Assembly (NCBI RefSeq): GCF_905475345.1
Contig: NC_066606.1
Span: forward strand, 2,028,501-2,092,500
Reading direction: 5' to 3'
Origin: Vespula vulgaris
Taxonomy: Eukaryota > Arthropoda > Insecta > Hymenoptera > Vespidae
DNA: 64,000 nucleotides
The notes under the pieces: model-generated
What the model was told of the DNA's origin: nothing
Seen by the model: only the letters and a program-made list of their open reading frames with translations
Databases searched by the model: none
In this document: piece after piece, positions 62,641-64,000 of the stretch
Layout of the letters: each line of letters starts with the position of its first letter
How positions within the stretch are numbered: position 1 is the first letter of the stretch
Made by a program: the position numbers and the translations under genes

Positions 62641-63634
62641 GGGAGAACGAACTTGTGATTCCAATAATCAATTGATCATCTTCGTCATCGCATCGTTTTA
62701 ATAATTACTCGATAGGATGAAACGTAATGGAAAGAAAGAAAAAGAAAAAAAGAAAAGAGAGAAATAGTGTCATGGTTGACGAAAAAGAAAATGGTGTTCG
62801 GATAAGTTAAACTTCACGCGTATTTTCTTTATTTAGAGTTGCACAATAAGTATACTGAAAGCATCGTCTGGCAAAGTGAATTACAACAATGCGTTGAAAT
62901 CTTTTACTATGCTTCGGGCATAGATTTCTAAGAGAGTTCGTAAGGTCGTTTTGTTCCCACAATGGAATAGACGTTGGTACCGTTGCTAGATATAAACTTA
63001 GAACAACCTTAGACTGGTTTTTTATTTTTATGATAAATTAAAAAATCACGTTGGCTTATGAACTTAATTGCATAATTAACGAGGTTCACGTGTTTACGTA
63101 ATTAGCAACGGCGGGATGATAGTTTCTTTTCGAAAGGGAATAAATTAAATCGATAAGCTAATTTGATGTTTTTTGTTCTTAAAAAATAATAATAATAATT
63201 TCTATCTATTTATATATTGACATTATTTATTATAATCTGCTGTACGTAATTATTAAAAAAAAAAAAGAAAAAGAAAAAGGAAAAACAATCCCAAAAGCAG
63301 GCGAATTTTTTTCTAGAAATTAACAGAAAGTTTAAAGAAAAAATAAAGGATGGGGGAAGAAAAAAATATATACGTACTGGAAATATTTAATTCATGGAAA
63401 TACATACTGGAAATATTTCATTCATTTTATTGAATAAAATATTGAATAGATATTTAATATATATTTAATTGAATATCGAATTATATCAAATATAATATAA
63501 GTACTAAGAAATATTTAATTCATTTTATTAAATAAAATATATAATAAATATTTCATTAAATATCGAATTATTTAATATATAATATAATACAAGTATTAAC
63601 TAGTAAAAATATTTTCTAATATCTGGAAAAAGGG

Positions 63635-63637
<3 letters not shown>

Positions 63638-63698
<61 letters not shown>
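63638..63698 (+). repeat. (CT)n microsatellite
   Basis: About 30 CT units followed by TTTCTCTA variants. Confidence 0.95.
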
Positions 63699-63700
<2 letters not shown>

Positions 63701-63764
63701 TTCTCTATTTCTCTATTTTTCTCTTTCGTGTTTTCTACGATTTCGAGGCACGTATCTTTTCGTC

Positions 63765-63831
63765 TTATCTGTAGTTTGTTATCGTGTTACAGCAGCGAGC
63801 CGCGTGTTTTATCTTCTTTAGAAACGTACAG
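63765..63831 (+). other. Candidate non-coding first exon ending at a consensus donor
   Basis: A GC-richer patch (CAGCAGCGAGCCGCGTG) ends in ACAG followed by GTAAGC at 63832, a near-perfect donor. The segment contains no ATG, so it would be an untranslated leader exon. The 5' limit is a guess. Confidence 0.3.
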
Positions 63832-64000
63832 GTAAGCTTCGGTCCCTCTTTTCAGATAAACCAAGGAGGATAGACTTGGCTCGGTTAATCAATCTAATCT
63901 ATCGCGGACGTAGCTAATCCCATTAGAAGTTAGTAGTAACTTCATGTCCACCACAACAAACGTATTTCGCTTATATATTGTATACTTGTAAATACATATA

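Larger units (their letters stand above)
57489..64000. other. Probable intron of the downstream gene, with isolated features
   Basis: Mostly AT-rich low-complexity sequence. Items worth noting are a CACCCTT minisatellite just after the donor, a (GAC)n run at 58557-58602, a TATA promoter-like site at 60853, a 125-bp minisatellite at 61317-61764 with a GC-richer block after it, a 17-bp inverted repeat at 62624, and a consensus donor at 63832. A further GC-richer patch at 59040-59300 is open in both directions but unrecognised. Confidence 0.45.

Noticed and set aside
62903..62935. Imperfect hairpin GAAATC..TATGC-TTCGG-GCATA-GATTTC
   Set aside because: Arms are short and separated by an asymmetric bulge; it does not resemble a microRNA precursor in length or pairing.

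Overview
The window is AT-rich nuclear DNA from an animal with spliced genes, and it is packed with simple repeats and homopolymer or pyrimidine/purine tracts. The gene content (an insect-type integrin beta-nu-like subunit, an SDR16C/RDH10-like dehydrogenase, DDRGK1, a MORN2-like protein) and the base composition suggest an insect. A hymenopteran such as a vespid wasp is my best guess; that guess rests on general impression, not on a search. All gene models were spliced by eye from reading-frame continuity and GT/AG signals.

Layout. Positions 1-2830 are non-coding, with long purine-rich tracts and a decayed transposon end. A seven-exon short-chain dehydrogenase/reductase gene (+ strand, 340 aa, complete N-S-Y-K catalytic set) runs from 3206 to 15387 with two introns over 4 kb. 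A repeat-rich gap follows. A twelve-exon integrin beta gene (+, 791 aa) spans 19338-25525. Its 3' end faces a three-exon MORN-repeat gene on the minus strand (26527-25821, 143 aa). That gene is divergently paired, across about 420 bp containing a perfect DRE-type site, with a two-exon DDRGK1 gene (+, 26946-27901, 277 aa). At 28538-28660 lies a decayed copy of the MORN gene's first exon.

From 31857 to 33766 I see an unrecognised spliced gene: a TATA/initiator promoter, a long multi-exon leader almost free of ATG, and a phased two-exon 66-aa reading frame ending upstream of an AATAAA. I regard this as the best candidate for something undescribed.

The remaining 30 kb (about 34-64 kb) has almost no coding sequence. 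It contains islands of higher GC, promoter-like sites, and at least two well-supported short start-codon exons (44844-44940 and 57425-57488). Both end in phase 1 at strong donors. The simplest reading is the 5' region of one large + strand gene with alternative promoters and first exons whose common body lies beyond 64000. A roughly 530-bp MITE-like element (39735-40266) and a 125-bp tandem minisatellite (61317-61764) also lie here. I found no rRNA, convincing tRNA, CRISPR array, or intact transposon gene.
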